A stretch of DNA of 64,000 bases from Chryseobacterium gotjawalense (GTDB lineage: Bacteria; Bacteroidota; Bacteroidia; Flavobacteriales; Weeksellaceae): contig NZ_CP124855.1 in NCBI RefSeq assembly GCF_030012525.1, positions 2,542,001 to 2,606,000 of the forward strand. Direction: 5' to 3'. Made by a program: the position numbers and the translations under genes. The stretch's first letter is position 1, and every line of letters begins with the position of its first letter. The notes under the pieces were generated by a model, which saw only the letters and a list, made by a program, of their open reading frames with translations, did no database searches and had not been told where the DNA came from. Positions 1-8,840 of the stretch are shown here, piece by piece.

Positions 1-35
1 TGCCAATGGGTGGCGGAATGCCGGGAATGATGTAA
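1..35 (+). CDS. groL: GroEL chaperonin, C-terminal end (partial)
   Basis: Only the last ten codons and the stop are inside the window. They read PMGGGMPGMM and then TAA, the flexible Gly-Gly-Met tail that ends most bacterial GroEL subunits and projects into the folding cavity. The identification rests on this tail alone; a terminator follows directly. Confidence 0.85.
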   Translation, partial: PMGGGMPGMM

Positions 36-64
36 TTTTATACCTTCAAAGGTTTAATTATAAA

Positions 65-104
65 AAAATAATCCGTTCAATTCGTTGAGCGGATTATTTT
101 TTTT
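65..104 (+). terminator. Rho-independent terminator after groL
   Basis: Left arm AAAATAATCCG (65-75) pairs perfectly with CGGATTATTTT (90-100), and a T-run follows. It lies 30 nt after the groL stop. Confidence 0.85.
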
Positions 105-193
105 ATTATAAAGAGATGATTGTTAAAGCTTTCAGCCTCTCCCTTCAAATTTGAAGAAATTTTAAAGTAAATTTTATTTGTTCTTAAAAAAGC

Positions 194-229
194 AAAAAAA
201 ATTGCATTCAAAAAGAACGCAATTTTTTT
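194..229 (-). terminator. Terminator of the acpP-to-pyk operon
   Basis: An AAAAAATTGC / GCAATTTTTT hairpin lies just past the pyk stop; read on the minus strand it ends in a U-run. The arms are A/T symmetrical, so it could work in both directions. Confidence 0.8.
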
Positions 230-244
230 AATATTTGAATGGGA

Positions 245-1690
245 TTAAATGTTAGTCAATCTCAAAGTATTTGTTTTTCCATCTTCATAAGCTGGGGTTG
301 CATTCAGGTTCAATACAAAATCACCTTTTTCTACGTAACCATAAGTGTGAGCCAACATATTAACCTGGATAATGGTTTCATCGGTTGATTTTTGCATATC
401 GTAATAAAATGCACGGACTCCCCATAATAAATTCAACATCGTAATAACGCGTTTGTTAGAACTGAATACGATGATGTTAGAATTTGGGCGGTGTGCTGAA
501 ATCTGAAAGGCAGTGTAACCGGAATACGTTAAAGTAACAATCGCTTCCACATTGGTGGTTTTTGCAATTCTTACGGCAGCAAGGCAAATTCTTTTTGTGA
601 TAAAACGCTCATCGATACAATCGAAATCATGTTCAATTGGTGAGTTTTTAGTTCTGTAAAAATGAGTTTGCTCAATATTTTTAACAATCTTAGCCATGTT
701 TTTAACAACATCAACAGGATAACGGCCTACGGAAGTCTCTCCGGAAAGCATTACTGCATCAGCACCATCTAATACAGAGTTCGCAACATCGTTTACCTCT
801 GCTCTGGTCGGGGTTAAGCTTGTAATCATGGTTTCCATCATCTGGGTGGCGATGATCACGGGTTTCGAGTGTTTACGGGCTTTCTCTACCAGATTTTTTT
901 GAATGGCAGGAACTTCCTCCATCGGAACTTCTACACCTAAATCACCACGCGCAACCATGATACCATCGCATTCCAAAAGAATTTCTTCAATATTTTTGAC
1001 TCCTTCCGGTTTTTCAATTTTTGCGATAATTGGCGTTTTCTGTCTGTTGGTAGGATGGTTTTTTATAATCTCCTTTAAATCAATAATATCCTGTGCATGG
1101 CGGACAAAAGATAAAGCAATCCAATCTAATTCCAAATCCAGTATATAGTTAGCATCTTCAATATCTTTTTCTGTTAGAGCCGGAAGAGAAACGTTGGTGT
1201 TAGGAAGATTTACGCCTTTTTTAGAACTTAGCGGTCCCCCTTGAATCGTCTTTGCCTTTACGGTATCTATATTATTGGTTTCGGTAACTTCTAAAACGAG
1301 CTTTCCGTCATCAATCAAAATTCTTTCACCGACTTTTACATCTTGCGGAAATTTCTGATAAGTCATGTAAACTCTTTCAGAGTCACCTTCTATTTTTTCA
1401 TTGGTAAAGGTTAGGATATCGCCTGGATTCAGGTATGATCCTTCTTTCACCACGCCAACACGTAGTTTCGGACCTTGTAAGTCTCCCAGGATTCCTACAG
1501 ATTGTCCCAGTTCCTGGTTGATTTCGCGGATGGTATCTACATTCTTTTTTACGATATCGTAATCTGCATGAGAGAAATTTATTCTAAAGATATCTACACC
1601 GGCTTGCACCAGTTGCATCATCGTTTCTTTGTCAGAAGAAGCTGGGCCGAGCGTCGCGATGATTTTTGTTTTTTTTATATATTTATTCAT
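245..1690 (-). CDS. pyk: Pyruvate kinase
   Basis: Pyruvate kinase (481 aa) transfers phosphate from phosphoenolpyruvate to ADP, the last step of cytosolic glycolysis. The N-terminal TKIIATLGPAS signature is at residues 8-18. The catalytic-lysine region IIAKIEKPEG is near residue 220, the metal-binding MVARGDLGVE near 245, and ADAVMLSGETSVGRYP closes the barrel before the C-terminal allosteric domain. Length is normal for the family. The ATG lies 8 nt inside the end of the upstream IPExxxVDY gene, so the two are probably translationally coupled. It is the last gene of the acpP-fabF-rnc operon and is followed by a terminator. Confidence 0.97.
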   Translation of the reverse strand: MNKYIKKTKIIATLGPASSDKETMMQLVQAGVDIFRINFSHADYDIVKKNVDTIREINQELGQSVGILGDLQGPKLRVGVVKEGSYLNPGDILTFTNEKIEGDSERVYMTYQKFPQDVKVGERILIDDGKLVLEVTETNNIDTVKAKTIQGGPLSSKKGVNLPNTNVSLPALTEKDIEDANYILDLELDWIALSFVRHAQDIIDLKEIIKNHPTNRQKTPIIAKIEKPEGVKNIEEILLECDGIMVARGDLGVEVPMEEVPAIQKNLVEKARKHSKPVIIATQMMETMITSLTPTRAEVNDVANSVLDGADAVMLSGETSVGRYPVDVVKNMAKIVKNIEQTHFYRTKNSPIEHDFDCIDERFITKRICLAAVRIAKTTNVEAIVTLTYSGYTAFQISAHRPNSNIIVFSSNKRVITMLNLLWGVRAFYYDMQKSTDETIIQVNMLAHTYGYVEKGDFVLNLNATPAYEDGKTNTLRLTNI

Positions 1691-2153
1691 AATATTGAAT
1701 TAATTGATAAAGCTCCTCGATAGGGCTTAATTGAAAATCTTGTATTTGAAACATCAGGTTTTCAGGCAGCAAAATTAGTGAAAAATCATCAAATGGTTCC
1801 GAAGTCTTGATGAGGTAATTTACATCGGGATAATGGTCGAGTAAATATTTTGTATCCTGCTCTGTATTAAAGAGTTCTACGGGACTGCTTTTTTGAATGC
1901 TGTGATTTGATTGATTTGCAATAAAGTGAATGCAGATTTTGGTATCGTGATGAAATGACCGAAACCGCGGAAAATAATAGTCATAATACTTACCATGATA
2001 AATTAAATCTGTGATTCGGGTAAACTTGAAAGGGTTCAATACATTGAGATGATAAAAAAGTTCGTAATCGGGAACTTCTTTTGCAAGACGAACTAAACCT
2101 AAGGTAATTTCATCGTCTTTATCAATCTCAAGAGTGAACTTTTGGGTTTTCAA
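1683..2153 (-). CDS. IPExxxVDY family protein
   Basis: A 156-aa protein of a Bacteroidota-restricted family named for an N-terminal IPExxxVDY-like motif, here degenerate as VPDYELFY near residues 28-35. Its molecular function is not known. Its assignment rests mainly on this motif and on position: the family sits between rnc and pyk in flavobacteria. It overlaps the rnc end by 26 nt and the pyk start by 8 nt, so all three are likely made from one coupled mRNA. No signal peptide or membrane segment is visible; it should be cytosolic. Confidence 0.75.
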   Translation of the reverse strand: MKTQKFTLEIDKDDEITLGLVRLAKEVPDYELFYHLNVLNPFKFTRITDLIYHGKYYDYYFPRFRSFHHDTKICIHFIANQSNHSIQKSSPVELFNTEQDTKYLLDHYPDVNYLIKTSEPFDDFSLILLPENLMFQIQDFQLSPIEELYQLIQYYE

Positions 2154-2892
2154 GAATACTTTGTTTTTTATTTAAAATATAGAAAGCTCTTTGTGCAGCT
2201 TTTTCTTCTGCTTTTTTCTTAGAAGTTTCGGTAGCATTCGAGATTTTATCGTTATCCAGCCAGACATGAGTTCTAAAAACAAAATTTTTATTGGCCTGAA
2301 TCTCTTCTAAAGTCTCATACCTGATCGTGACTTTTTTCTTCTGACTCCATTCCAGCAATAACCCTTTATAGCTGATTATTTTGTTTTCAAGTTGATTGAT
2401 CGCTTTTGGCGTCAGCAAGCGGTCGAGAAGTATTTTTCTGCAGGTATCATAATCCTGGTCGAGATAAATCGCTCCAACTAAGGCTTCAAAAAGATTCCCA
2501 GCGATATTTTCACTGAGAGAAGTATTGGATTCATTTTGCAAAAACTTAGTCAGTGAGAGTTCGTTCCCTAATTTATTAAGGTTTTTCCTGTTTACAATTT
2601 TTGATTTCATCTGAGTGAGATATCCTTCATTGGCATCGGGATAAGTCGCAAAAAGATGGCAGGAAATAATCGTTCCCAACACGGAGTCGCCTAAGAACTC
2701 AAGACGTTCGTAGTTTTTGGTCTGCTTGTTTTTAGATGAGGTTTTTAAAGAAAATGCTTCCCGATAGAGATTAATATTTTGAACAGGACAACCAGTGATT
2801 TTGGTCATCTCGTTACTTAAATAATAGTCTTTCTCTGATAGGTTCTTCTTTCTTTTAGCCAGGAATTTAGAAATGTATTTCTTTAACTCCAT
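2128..2892 (-). CDS. rnc: Ribonuclease III
   Basis: RNase III (254 aa) cleaves double-stranded RNA and processes rRNA precursors and some mRNAs. The signature ERLEFLGDSVLG (residues 62-73) carries the catalytic acidic residues. The second acidic cluster lies in NLFEALVGAIYLDQD near residue 133. A C-terminal double-stranded-RNA-binding domain follows, ending in the basic KKKAEEKAAQRA helix. It starts 17 nt after the fabF stop in the minus direction, the common flavobacterial order fabF-rnc, and its 3' end overlaps the next gene. Confidence 0.96.
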   Translation of the reverse strand: MELKKYISKFLAKRKKNLSEKDYYLSNEMTKITGCPVQNINLYREAFSLKTSSKNKQTKNYERLEFLGDSVLGTIISCHLFATYPDANEGYLTQMKSKIVNRKNLNKLGNELSLTKFLQNESNTSLSENIAGNLFEALVGAIYLDQDYDTCRKILLDRLLTPKAINQLENKIISYKGLLLEWSQKKKVTIRYETLEEIQANKNFVFRTHVWLDNDKISNATETSKKKAEEKAAQRAFYILNKKQSILENPKVHS

Positions 2893-2909
2893 TGAGTTTT
2901 TTTAAGGTC

Positions 2910-4154
2910 TTAAATTTTGGTAAAGAGTACACAAGCATTATGTCCGCCAAAACCAAAAGTATTACTCATGGCAACTTTCACTTCTTTCTTCACGGCATGA
3001 TTAAATGTAAAATTCAGTCTTCTGTCGATTTTTTCATCATCCGTAAAGTGGTTGATAGTAGGAGGTACGATGTTGTGAATAATGGTATGTATTGCTGCAA
3101 TCGCCTCAATAACTCCCGCTGCGCCAAGTAAATGGCCAGTCATCGATTTGGTAGAATTAATCTGAATGTCGAAAGCGTGTTCTCCCAATAATTTTGAAAT
3201 TGCATTAGATTCGGCAATGTCTCCCAATGGAGTAGAAGTCCCATGCATATTGATGTGGTCTACTTCATCGGCAGTAATGCCTGCGTCTTCTAAACAGTTT
3301 TTCATTACGAGATAAGCGCCCAGTCCTTCAGGGTGTGGTGCTGTCATATGATAGGCATCTGCACTCATTCCACCGCCTTTTAGTTCGGCATAAATAGTTG
3401 CGCCACGTTTTACAGCGTGCTCATATTCTTCCAAAATAATACAACCCGCTCCTTCGCCCAGAACGAATCCGTCCCGGTCTTTATCAAACGGTCTTGATGC
3501 GGTTTTAGGATCATCATTTCTGGTAGAAAGTGCCATCATTGCATTAAATCCGCCAACGCCACTTGCAGTGACTGCGGCTTCAGATCCGCCACAAACGATT
3601 ACATCAGCTTTTCCTAATTGAATCAGCATTTTGGAATCGATAAGAGCATTTGCAGAAGATGCACATGCGGAGACCGTTGCATAGTTAGGACCATGGAAAC
3701 CATATTCTATGGAAATGTGTCCCGGTGTAATGTCAACGATCATCTTTGGAATAAAGAAAGGATTGAATCGAGGAATATCAGTATTCGCCCAACCCAAAAC
3801 CTCTTTTTCAAAAGTTTCTAAACCACCAATTCCAGAACCCCAAATTACGCCTACACGATTTTTGTCAACATTGGACTCAATGATGCCGGAGTGCGCTACG
3901 GCTTCTCTTGCGGCAACGAGCCCAAGTTGCGTGTTACGGTCCATTTTTTTAGCTTCTTTCTTATCGAAATGTTCTAATGGATCGAAGTCTTTGACTTCGC
4001 ACGCGAATTTGGTTTTGAACTTTGAGGCATCAAAAAGAGTAATAGGAGCGGCTCCGCTCTCACCTTTGACAAGGCTTTCCCAGTATTCTTTAGCGTTTTT
4101 TCCAACAGGCGTAATCGCGCCAAAGCCGGTTACAACTACTCTTTTCAATTCCAT
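2910..4154 (-). CDS. fabF: 3-oxoacyl-ACP synthase II (KAS II)
   Basis: FabF (414 aa) condenses malonyl-ACP with acyl-ACP in type II fatty-acid elongation. The active-site cysteine is in VSACASSANAL near residue 164. The two catalytic histidines are in NMHGTSTPLGD (near 303) and KSMTGHLLGAAG (near 340). This Cys-His-His set and the length are normal for the FabF/FabB family. It is 26 nt downstream of acpP, whose product carries its substrates. Confidence 0.97.
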   Translation of the reverse strand: MELKRVVVTGFGAITPVGKNAKEYWESLVKGESGAAPITLFDASKFKTKFACEVKDFDPLEHFDKKEAKKMDRNTQLGLVAAREAVAHSGIIESNVDKNRVGVIWGSGIGGLETFEKEVLGWANTDIPRFNPFFIPKMIVDITPGHISIEYGFHGPNYATVSACASSANALIDSKMLIQLGKADVIVCGGSEAAVTASGVGGFNAMMALSTRNDDPKTASRPFDKDRDGFVLGEGAGCIILEEYEHAVKRGATIYAELKGGGMSADAYHMTAPHPEGLGAYLVMKNCLEDAGITADEVDHINMHGTSTPLGDIAESNAISKLLGEHAFDIQINSTKSMTGHLLGAAGVIEAIAAIHTIIHNIVPPTINHFTDDEKIDRRLNFTFNHAVKKEVKVAMSNTFGFGGHNACVLFTKI

Positions 4155-4180
4155 AAATTTTGTTCTTTGTTGATAGAATA

Positions 4181-4420
4181 TTATTTGTTCACTACTTCTT
4201 CAATGTAAGCAATAGCGTGTCCTACCGTAGTTATTTTTTCTGCTTGATCATCAGGAATCTGAATGTTAAATTCTTTTTCGAATTCCATAATTAGTTCTAC
4301 AGTATCCAAAGAATCAGCTCCTAAATCGTTAGTGAAGCTAGCTTCTGGAGTTACTTCTGTTTCTTCAACGTCGAGTTTATCAGCGATGATAGCTTTTACT
4401 CTTGATGCAATGTCTGACAT
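4181..4420 (-). CDS. acpP: Acyl carrier protein
   Basis: A 79-aa acidic acyl carrier protein. The phosphopantetheine site is Ser37 in the [10 protein letters not shown] motif. It carries growing acyl chains for fatty-acid and lipid A synthesis. It is the first gene of the acpP-fabF-rnc-IPExxxVDY-pyk run, and a TATCTTTG promoter element lies 34-41 nt upstream of its ATG. Confidence 0.97.
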   Translation of the reverse strand: MSDIASRVKAIIADKLDVEETEVTPEASFTNDLGADSLDTVELIMEFEKEFNIQIPDDQAEKITTVGHAIAYIEEVVNK

Positions 4421-4763
4421 AGTAAGTTATTTTTAATTAATTGTTAGTTGCTGCAAAGATATAAAATTCTTTATGATTTGAACTTTTTTTACCAAATTTT
4501 AAATGAGGAGTCAAATGAAATTTAATAATGACTGAATTTAAACTGCTCTGATTGTGTAATGCCGCTGTAATATTTTTATTGCAAAACTGACCTTGTTGTT
4601 TTTATTGGTGTTTTTGACGAATTGAAAGTCAATAAGTTAAAAACTTTAATCTGTAGGTTTCGAAAATGATATTCTTTTTTTTCTCTTTTAAGTTGGGAAG
4701 GAACCTGTTCTTTTTTTGTAAACTGCGATTAGGTAAATTTGCTTCTAATTATCAGTGAAAAAT
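4421..4763. other. Intergenic stretch between hutG and acpP
   Basis: The stretch holds the acpP promoter element near 4454. Otherwise it is AT-rich, with no open frame or hairpin that I would call. Confidence 0.5.
4454..4461 (-). promoter_or_regulatory. Promoter -7 element for acpP operon
   Basis: On the minus strand this reads TATCTTTG, an exact match to the Bacteroidota -7 consensus TAnnTTTG. The -33 TTTG is not well preserved at the usual 19-nt distance. Confidence 0.55.
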
Positions 4764-5690
4764 TTAATTTTCGGTCAGTATAAACCATTCATTGATCAAA
4801 GAGGCGGCCAGTCTCGCTGTAATTTCATTAGGGTCATAGGTCGGATTTACTTCGGCAACATCCATCGCAACCTGTTTTTTAGATTTCAGAATATGCTTGA
4901 ACAAATGGTTGAAAGCTGCGTCTGCAAAAATCCCGTTATAAGCCAAAGCAGAAACTCCCGGAGCGATTGAAACATTGAAAACATCCATGCAAACGGTTAT
5001 GTAAATAACATCTGATGTTTCTATAAAGTCATTGAGTTTAGAATAAAGGTTGGGCAGATTTTCAAAAAACAGTTCTTCTGCCAAAATATAGTTCATCCCA
5101 TATTGGTGAGCGGTATCAAACAGTTTCAAAGTATTTGAATTTCTCTGAATTCCGATATGCATGGAATGGATTGTGCCTTCCTGCGCAATTTGCCAAAAAC
5201 CAGTTCCTGAACTTGCGCCAATTTCAGGATCAATTTCGCGATTGTCAAAATGCGCATCAATATTAATAATTCCGATTTTTTGAGTGGGAAATGCTTTTTT
5301 AATTCCGGAATAATGTGCGAATGTCACTTCGTGACCGCCACCGAAAACGATTGATTTGGCTTTTCTTTTTAAAACTTCAGCAACTTTATTAGCAAGTTCA
5401 TTTTGGGTTTTTTCTAAATTTTCGTCTGCGCAATATATATTGCCAAAATCTTTCAGTGTAAATTCAGGATTGACGACCGGGAAATTCGAACTGTTTTTTC
5501 TAATAATATCCGGAGCGTCTTTTGCGCCAACTCTTCCTTGATTTCTTTTTACACCTTCATCAACGGCAAAACCATGCAAAACGAAATCGTTTTCCAAAAT
5601 GTTATCGTAATTATTCTCCAAAGTTACCCTTTGAAAAACTCTGTGATAAAGCGGTTCATCGCCATCGAAACGTCCTTGCCAGATCATCAT
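4764..5690 (-). CDS. hutG: Formimidoylglutamase / arginase-family hydrolase
   Basis: A ureohydrolase-fold enzyme, probably hydrolysing N-formimino-L-glutamate to glutamate and formamide in histidine breakdown. Metal ligands are visible: GGGHEVTF (His near 120), NIDAHFDNR (near 143-151) and a modified second site CMDVFNVSIAPG, where the usual DxD is MDV. I start at ATG 5690 (308 aa). A TTG 18 nt upstream would add six residues and overlap the preceding gene. It is distal in the paaE-paaA run and no other hut genes are near. The exact substrate within the arginase family is inferred. Confidence 0.8.
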   Translation of the reverse strand: MMIWQGRFDGDEPLYHRVFQRVTLENNYDNILENDFVLHGFAVDEGVKRNQGRVGAKDAPDIIRKNSSNFPVVNPEFTLKDFGNIYCADENLEKTQNELANKVAEVLKRKAKSIVFGGGHEVTFAHYSGIKKAFPTQKIGIINIDAHFDNREIDPEIGASSGTGFWQIAQEGTIHSMHIGIQRNSNTLKLFDTAHQYGMNYILAEELFFENLPNLYSKLNDFIETSDVIYITVCMDVFNVSIAPGVSALAYNGIFADAAFNHLFKHILKSKKQVAMDVAEVNPTYDPNEITARLAASLINEWFILTEN

Positions 5691-5691
5691 T

Positions 5692-6279
5692 TTAGATTTT
5701 TTTTTCAAATCTTTTTTTAGATTTTTTATATGAATTAAAATCCCAACTACTATCGAAACCTTTCCAAAAAATCCTTATAACTACTTTTCCATAGATATTG
5801 CTAATTAGTAAATCCATATCTCCATATCTAAAAGAAATATTTTTTTCAGCATAAGCATTTGTGTTATTGTTAGTTCGATAATCTTCAGTTGCGTCTAGAA
5901 CTTCTTGAAGTTTATTAAGGAAATTACATGCCTCATCCTTATTAAAGTTTTTAAAACCATAACCTTGATATTCAGTGCCATTGTCATTCCAAAAATTGCC
6001 ATAAAAACAAAGCAGTAAGCCTTCTTTGTTCTTTGTCTCAGATTTGTAAAGCAATGTCGTTATTTCGCCTGAATTAGAAGATGCTAATGCGATATTTTCA
6101 AATTTTGAAATTTCATCAGAATTCCCTAGAATGTTCTTAATTAGAAATTCGTTAGATCTAAATACAGTTATATCTTTATTCCAATCTTTTGCAAACCAAT
6201 TTCCCGAATTAGCTGAAGTTTGAGCATATATAGAATCAGTAATTATAATGAATAACAATAAAATTAATTTTTCTTTCAT
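5692..6279 (-). CDS. Hypothetical exported protein
   Basis: A 195-aa protein I do not recognise. The N-terminus is a clear signal peptide: MKEK, a hydrophobic LLLFIII stretch and a cleavage-like IYAQ near residue 20. The mature part is polar, rich in Asn, Lys and aromatic residues, with one central cysteine. It looks soluble and secreted or periplasmic. It sits between paaA and hutG, where paaBCD would be expected, and its codons look more AT-rich than those of its neighbours, which suggests later insertion. No function can be assigned. Confidence 0.7.
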   Translation of the reverse strand: MKEKLILLLFIIITDSIYAQTSANSGNWFAKDWNKDITVFRSNEFLIKNILGNSDEISKFENIALASSNSGEITTLLYKSETKNKEGLLLCFYGNFWNDNGTEYQGYGFKNFNKDEACNFLNKLQEVLDATEDYRTNNNTNAYAEKNISFRYGDMDLLISNIYGKVVIRIFWKGFDSSWDFNSYKKSKKRFEKKI

Positions 6280-6303
6280 TTATGATAAATTAATTGTTTA
6301 TAA

Positions 6304-7224
6304 CTATTTCTCCGCAAATGCCATCGCCGCATCTTTCACCCAAGAATGTTCGCGTTGTGCTTTTCTCTTCGTTTCCAAACGTTTTTTATTACACGGACCA
6401 TTCCCTTTCAAAACTTCCATGAATTCATCCCAAGGCAATTCTCCGAAATCGTAATGTTGGGTTTCTTCATTCCATTTTAAATTTTCATCGGGAATTTTTA
6501 AGCCTAAAAACTCAGCCTGAGAAACAGTTACGTCTACAAATCTTTGACGCAAATCGTCATTGCTTTCTCTTTTTACCCGGTAATTCATGGATTTTTGAGA
6601 GTTCGGAGAATCGGCATCATTCGGACCAAACATCATCAAAGCCGGCCACCAAAAACGATTCAAGGCTTCCTGCGCCAAATCTTTCTGTTCTTTCGTTCCG
6701 CGGCAAAGCGTCATCAAAATTTCATAACCTTGTCTCTGGTGAAAAGATTCTTCTTTGCAAATTCTCACCATCGCTCTGGAATATGGACCGTAAGAATTCC
6801 CCATTAACATGACTTGATTCATTATTGCAGCGCCATCTACCAACCAGCCGATTGCGCCAATATCTGCCCAGGAAAGCGCAGGATAATTGAAAATACTGGA
6901 ATATTTTGCCTTTCCTGAAAGCATATCATTGTAAGTGGAATCGCGGTCTGCAGCAATTTCGCCGTTATTCAAAGTTTCTGTCGCCGCATATAAATAAAGG
7001 CCGTGTCCCGCTTCATCCTGAATTTTTGCCAAAAGTGCCATTTTTCTCCTCAAAGTAGGAGCGCGTGAAATCCAGTTTGCTTCGGGAAGCATTCCCACGA
7101 TTTCGGAATGGGCATGCTGGGAAATCTGTCTCACCAATAATTTTCTGTAATCATCGGGCATTACGTCTTTCGGTTCTACTTTATTTTCTGCCTGTACGTA
7201 TTCTAAAAATTTATCTTGATTCAT
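6304..7224 (-). CDS. paaA: Phenylacetyl-CoA epoxidase catalytic subunit PaaA
   Basis: PaaA (306 aa from the ATG at 7224) is the di-iron catalytic subunit of the phenylacetyl-CoA 1,2-epoxidase. Ferritin-like iron-ligand helices are visible: [16 protein letters not shown] and [15 protein letters not shown]. The frame stays open upstream to 7326, but that extension runs over the end of the preceding gene and matches no PaaA start ([10 protein letters not shown]). In known systems PaaA needs PaaC as structural partner plus PaaB; neither is adjacent here, and PaaE lies upstream. An unrelated exported protein follows 24 nt later. Confidence 0.93.
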   Translation of the reverse strand: MNQDKFLEYVQAENKVEPKDVMPDDYRKLLVRQISQHAHSEIVGMLPEANWISRAPTLRRKMALLAKIQDEAGHGLYLYAATETLNNGEIAADRDSTYNDMLSGKAKYSSIFNYPALSWADIGAIGWLVDGAAIMNQVMLMGNSYGPYSRAMVRICKEESFHQRQGYEILMTLCRGTKEQKDLAQEALNRFWWPALMMFGPNDADSPNSQKSMNYRVKRESNDDLRQRFVDVTVSQAEFLGLKIPDENLKWNEETQHYDFGELPWDEFMEVLKGNGPCNKKRLETKRKAQREHSWVKDAAMAFAEK

Positions 7225-7252
7225 GTGAGTTCTTTTAATTAAAATTGCCGGT

Positions 7253-7510
7253 TTACTGTGCGCTGATTGCATCTTCTTCCGGCAGATAAAGTCCGATTCT
7301 TCCTTCAGAGAATTCGCCAACAACAAAATTTATGGTTTTTTCGGGGCTTTTAATTTCATATTCGTTGAAGAGGTATGGATTTCCACTTAATGGTCCGATT
7401 ACCTCAATCTTTCGATCAGCGCAATGCCAATAATGATTCCAAATATTAATGCCTTCTACTTTAAATTCTTTTTCTTCTTCAATTAAGGACGCAAATTTCC
7501 AGTTTTTCAT
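7253..7510 (-). CDS. Small hypothetical protein between paaE and paaA
   Basis: An 85-aa protein starting MKNWKFASL, acidic, with no signal peptide or membrane segment. It is close in length to PaaB but has none of the usual PaaB pattern (EVFVR, AHVGSL-like), so I do not call it PaaB. Trp and aromatic residues cluster in [10 protein letters not shown]. Spacing is tight (27 nt after paaE, 28 nt before paaA), so it is co-transcribed and may serve the pathway. Function unknown. Confidence 0.65.
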   Translation of the reverse strand: MKNWKFASLIEEEKEFKVEGINIWNHYWHCADRKIEVIGPLSGNPYLFNEYEIKSPEKTINFVVGEFSEGRIGLYLPEEDAISAQ

Positions 7511-7537
7511 GATTGGTGATTTTTTAAATAAAACAGA

Positions 7538-8626
7538 TTAAACATCATAATTCAGCATCACTACATTGGTGGTCGGGTGACACTGACAGGTTAATACAAA
7601 ACCGCGCTCCACCTCGTCGTCGGTGAGTGCAAAGTTTTTTTCCATAAATACTTCACCTTCCATGACCTGTGCTTTGCAAGTACAGCAAACGCCTCCTTTG
7701 CAGGCAAATGGAACAGGAAGTTTCTCTGCTAAAGCCTGGTCTAAAATACTCTTTTTCTTTGAATTCAGATGAAATGAATATTCATCATCATCAATAATTA
7801 AAGTCACCATGCTTTCTAAATTAGGAATGGCTTTGAATTCATCACTCATTTCTGCATTTCCTTCTTCGTCGGGTGCGGCGTAATATTCGTACATGATCTG
7901 AAGCGACGGAACTTTCTTTTCTTTTTTCAGATAATCAGAAATTCCTTTGATCATTTCAGACGGTCCGCAGATGAAATAAGTGGAATCCTGAACGGGAATA
8001 TCGGTAAACCTCTGGAATAACAGATCTAATTTCTCCGCAGAAATTCTGCCTTCAAAAAGTTCATCTTCAAAATGTTTTTCTCTGGATAACAGGAAAATAA
8101 CTTTCAATCTTCCCTGGAATTTCTCCACTAAATCATCAATTTCTTTTTTAAAGATAATATCGGTGAAACTTTTATTGCTGAAGAAAAGATAAGCTGAACT
8201 CTGTGGTTCCTGATAAAGCGCTTCTTTTATATTGGACAATACCGGCGAGATTCCGCTTCCTGCAGCTAAACCAATGTAGGTTTTTTGATTCGAAATATGA
8301 TAGTGTGTGTAAAAATGTCCGCTAGGAGCCATCACTTCAACACTATCGCCCACTTTTAATTCGCTGTTAAGATAAGTAGAAACTTTTCCCTTGTCCAGAT
8401 GTTTTACTAAAATTTCCAGTTCCGGATTTTCTTCGCTCGGCGCGTTGATGATAGAATAGCTTCTGCGCAAATCGTCTTCCCCAAAAACAAATCTTACATT
8501 CAGATATTGTCCTTGTTTAAAAGAAAATTCGTGTTTTAAGTTTTCCGGAATTTCGAAAGCGATATGGACGCAATCATTGGTTTCGCGTGATACTTTTGTT
8601 GCTTTTAGTTGATGAAAATGATGCAT
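7538..8626 (-). CDS. paaE: Phenylacetyl-CoA epoxidase reductase subunit PaaE
   Basis: PaaE (362 aa) passes electrons from NAD(P)H to the di-iron epoxidase. Domains in order: an FAD-binding barrel with RRSYSI near residue 55, an NAD(P)-binding domain with GLAAGSGISPVLS near 115, and a C-terminal plant-type 2Fe-2S ferredoxin with ACKGGVCCTCKAQV near 305 and the fourth cysteine in LTCQCHP. It opens the transcription unit running to paaA and has a good upstream promoter with an inverted repeat at the predicted start. Confidence 0.93.
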   Translation of the reverse strand: MHHFHQLKATKVSRETNDCVHIAFEIPENLKHEFSFKQGQYLNVRFVFGEDDLRRSYSIINAPSEENPELEILVKHLDKGKVSTYLNSELKVGDSVEVMAPSGHFYTHYHISNQKTYIGLAAGSGISPVLSNIKEALYQEPQSSAYLFFSNKSFTDIIFKKEIDDLVEKFQGRLKVIFLLSREKHFEDELFEGRISAEKLDLLFQRFTDIPVQDSTYFICGPSEMIKGISDYLKKEKKVPSLQIMYEYYAAPDEEGNAEMSDEFKAIPNLESMVTLIIDDDEYSFHLNSKKKSILDQALAEKLPVPFACKGGVCCTCKAQVMEGEVFMEKNFALTDDEVERGFVLTCQCHPTTNVVMLNYDV

Positions 8627-8637
8627 AGTATTTTAAA

Positions 8638-8656
8638 AACTCAATAAAAGTGAGTT
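8638..8656. promoter_or_regulatory. Inverted repeat at the paaE transcription start
   Basis: AACTCA, seven nt, TGAGTT: a perfect 6-bp inverted repeat just downstream of the predicted paaE -7 element. Its position suits a repressor operator such as those used by TetR/PaaR-type regulators, but no regulator gene is nearby to support that. Confidence 0.4.
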
Positions 8657-8659
8657 CAA

Positions 8660-8690
8660 CAAATATACTTATTTTTTGAAAAGTATAAAA
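8660..8690 (-). promoter_or_regulatory. Promoter of the paaE operon
   Basis: On the minus strand this is TTTT (8687-8690), 19 nt, TATATTTG (8660-8667). It is an exact TAnnTTTG -7 element with a near-consensus -33 at the standard spacing. Confidence 0.65.
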
Positions 8691-8840
8691 ACGGCGTATT
8701 TATTTCATTCATTATTTTAAATCCGTGCATTTTTCTTGAAGGATATTGGGATGCAAGAAATTGATAAATCCTCAAAAGTGGAAATATTGGCTTATTGTTT
8801 AGTTTAAATTTATTGATTTCGGAAATTTTGACTGATTTTA

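Noticed and set aside
7225..7326. Longer PaaA N-terminus
   Set aside because: It extends back over the end of the preceding gene; PaaA proteins start at the MNQDKF-type position.
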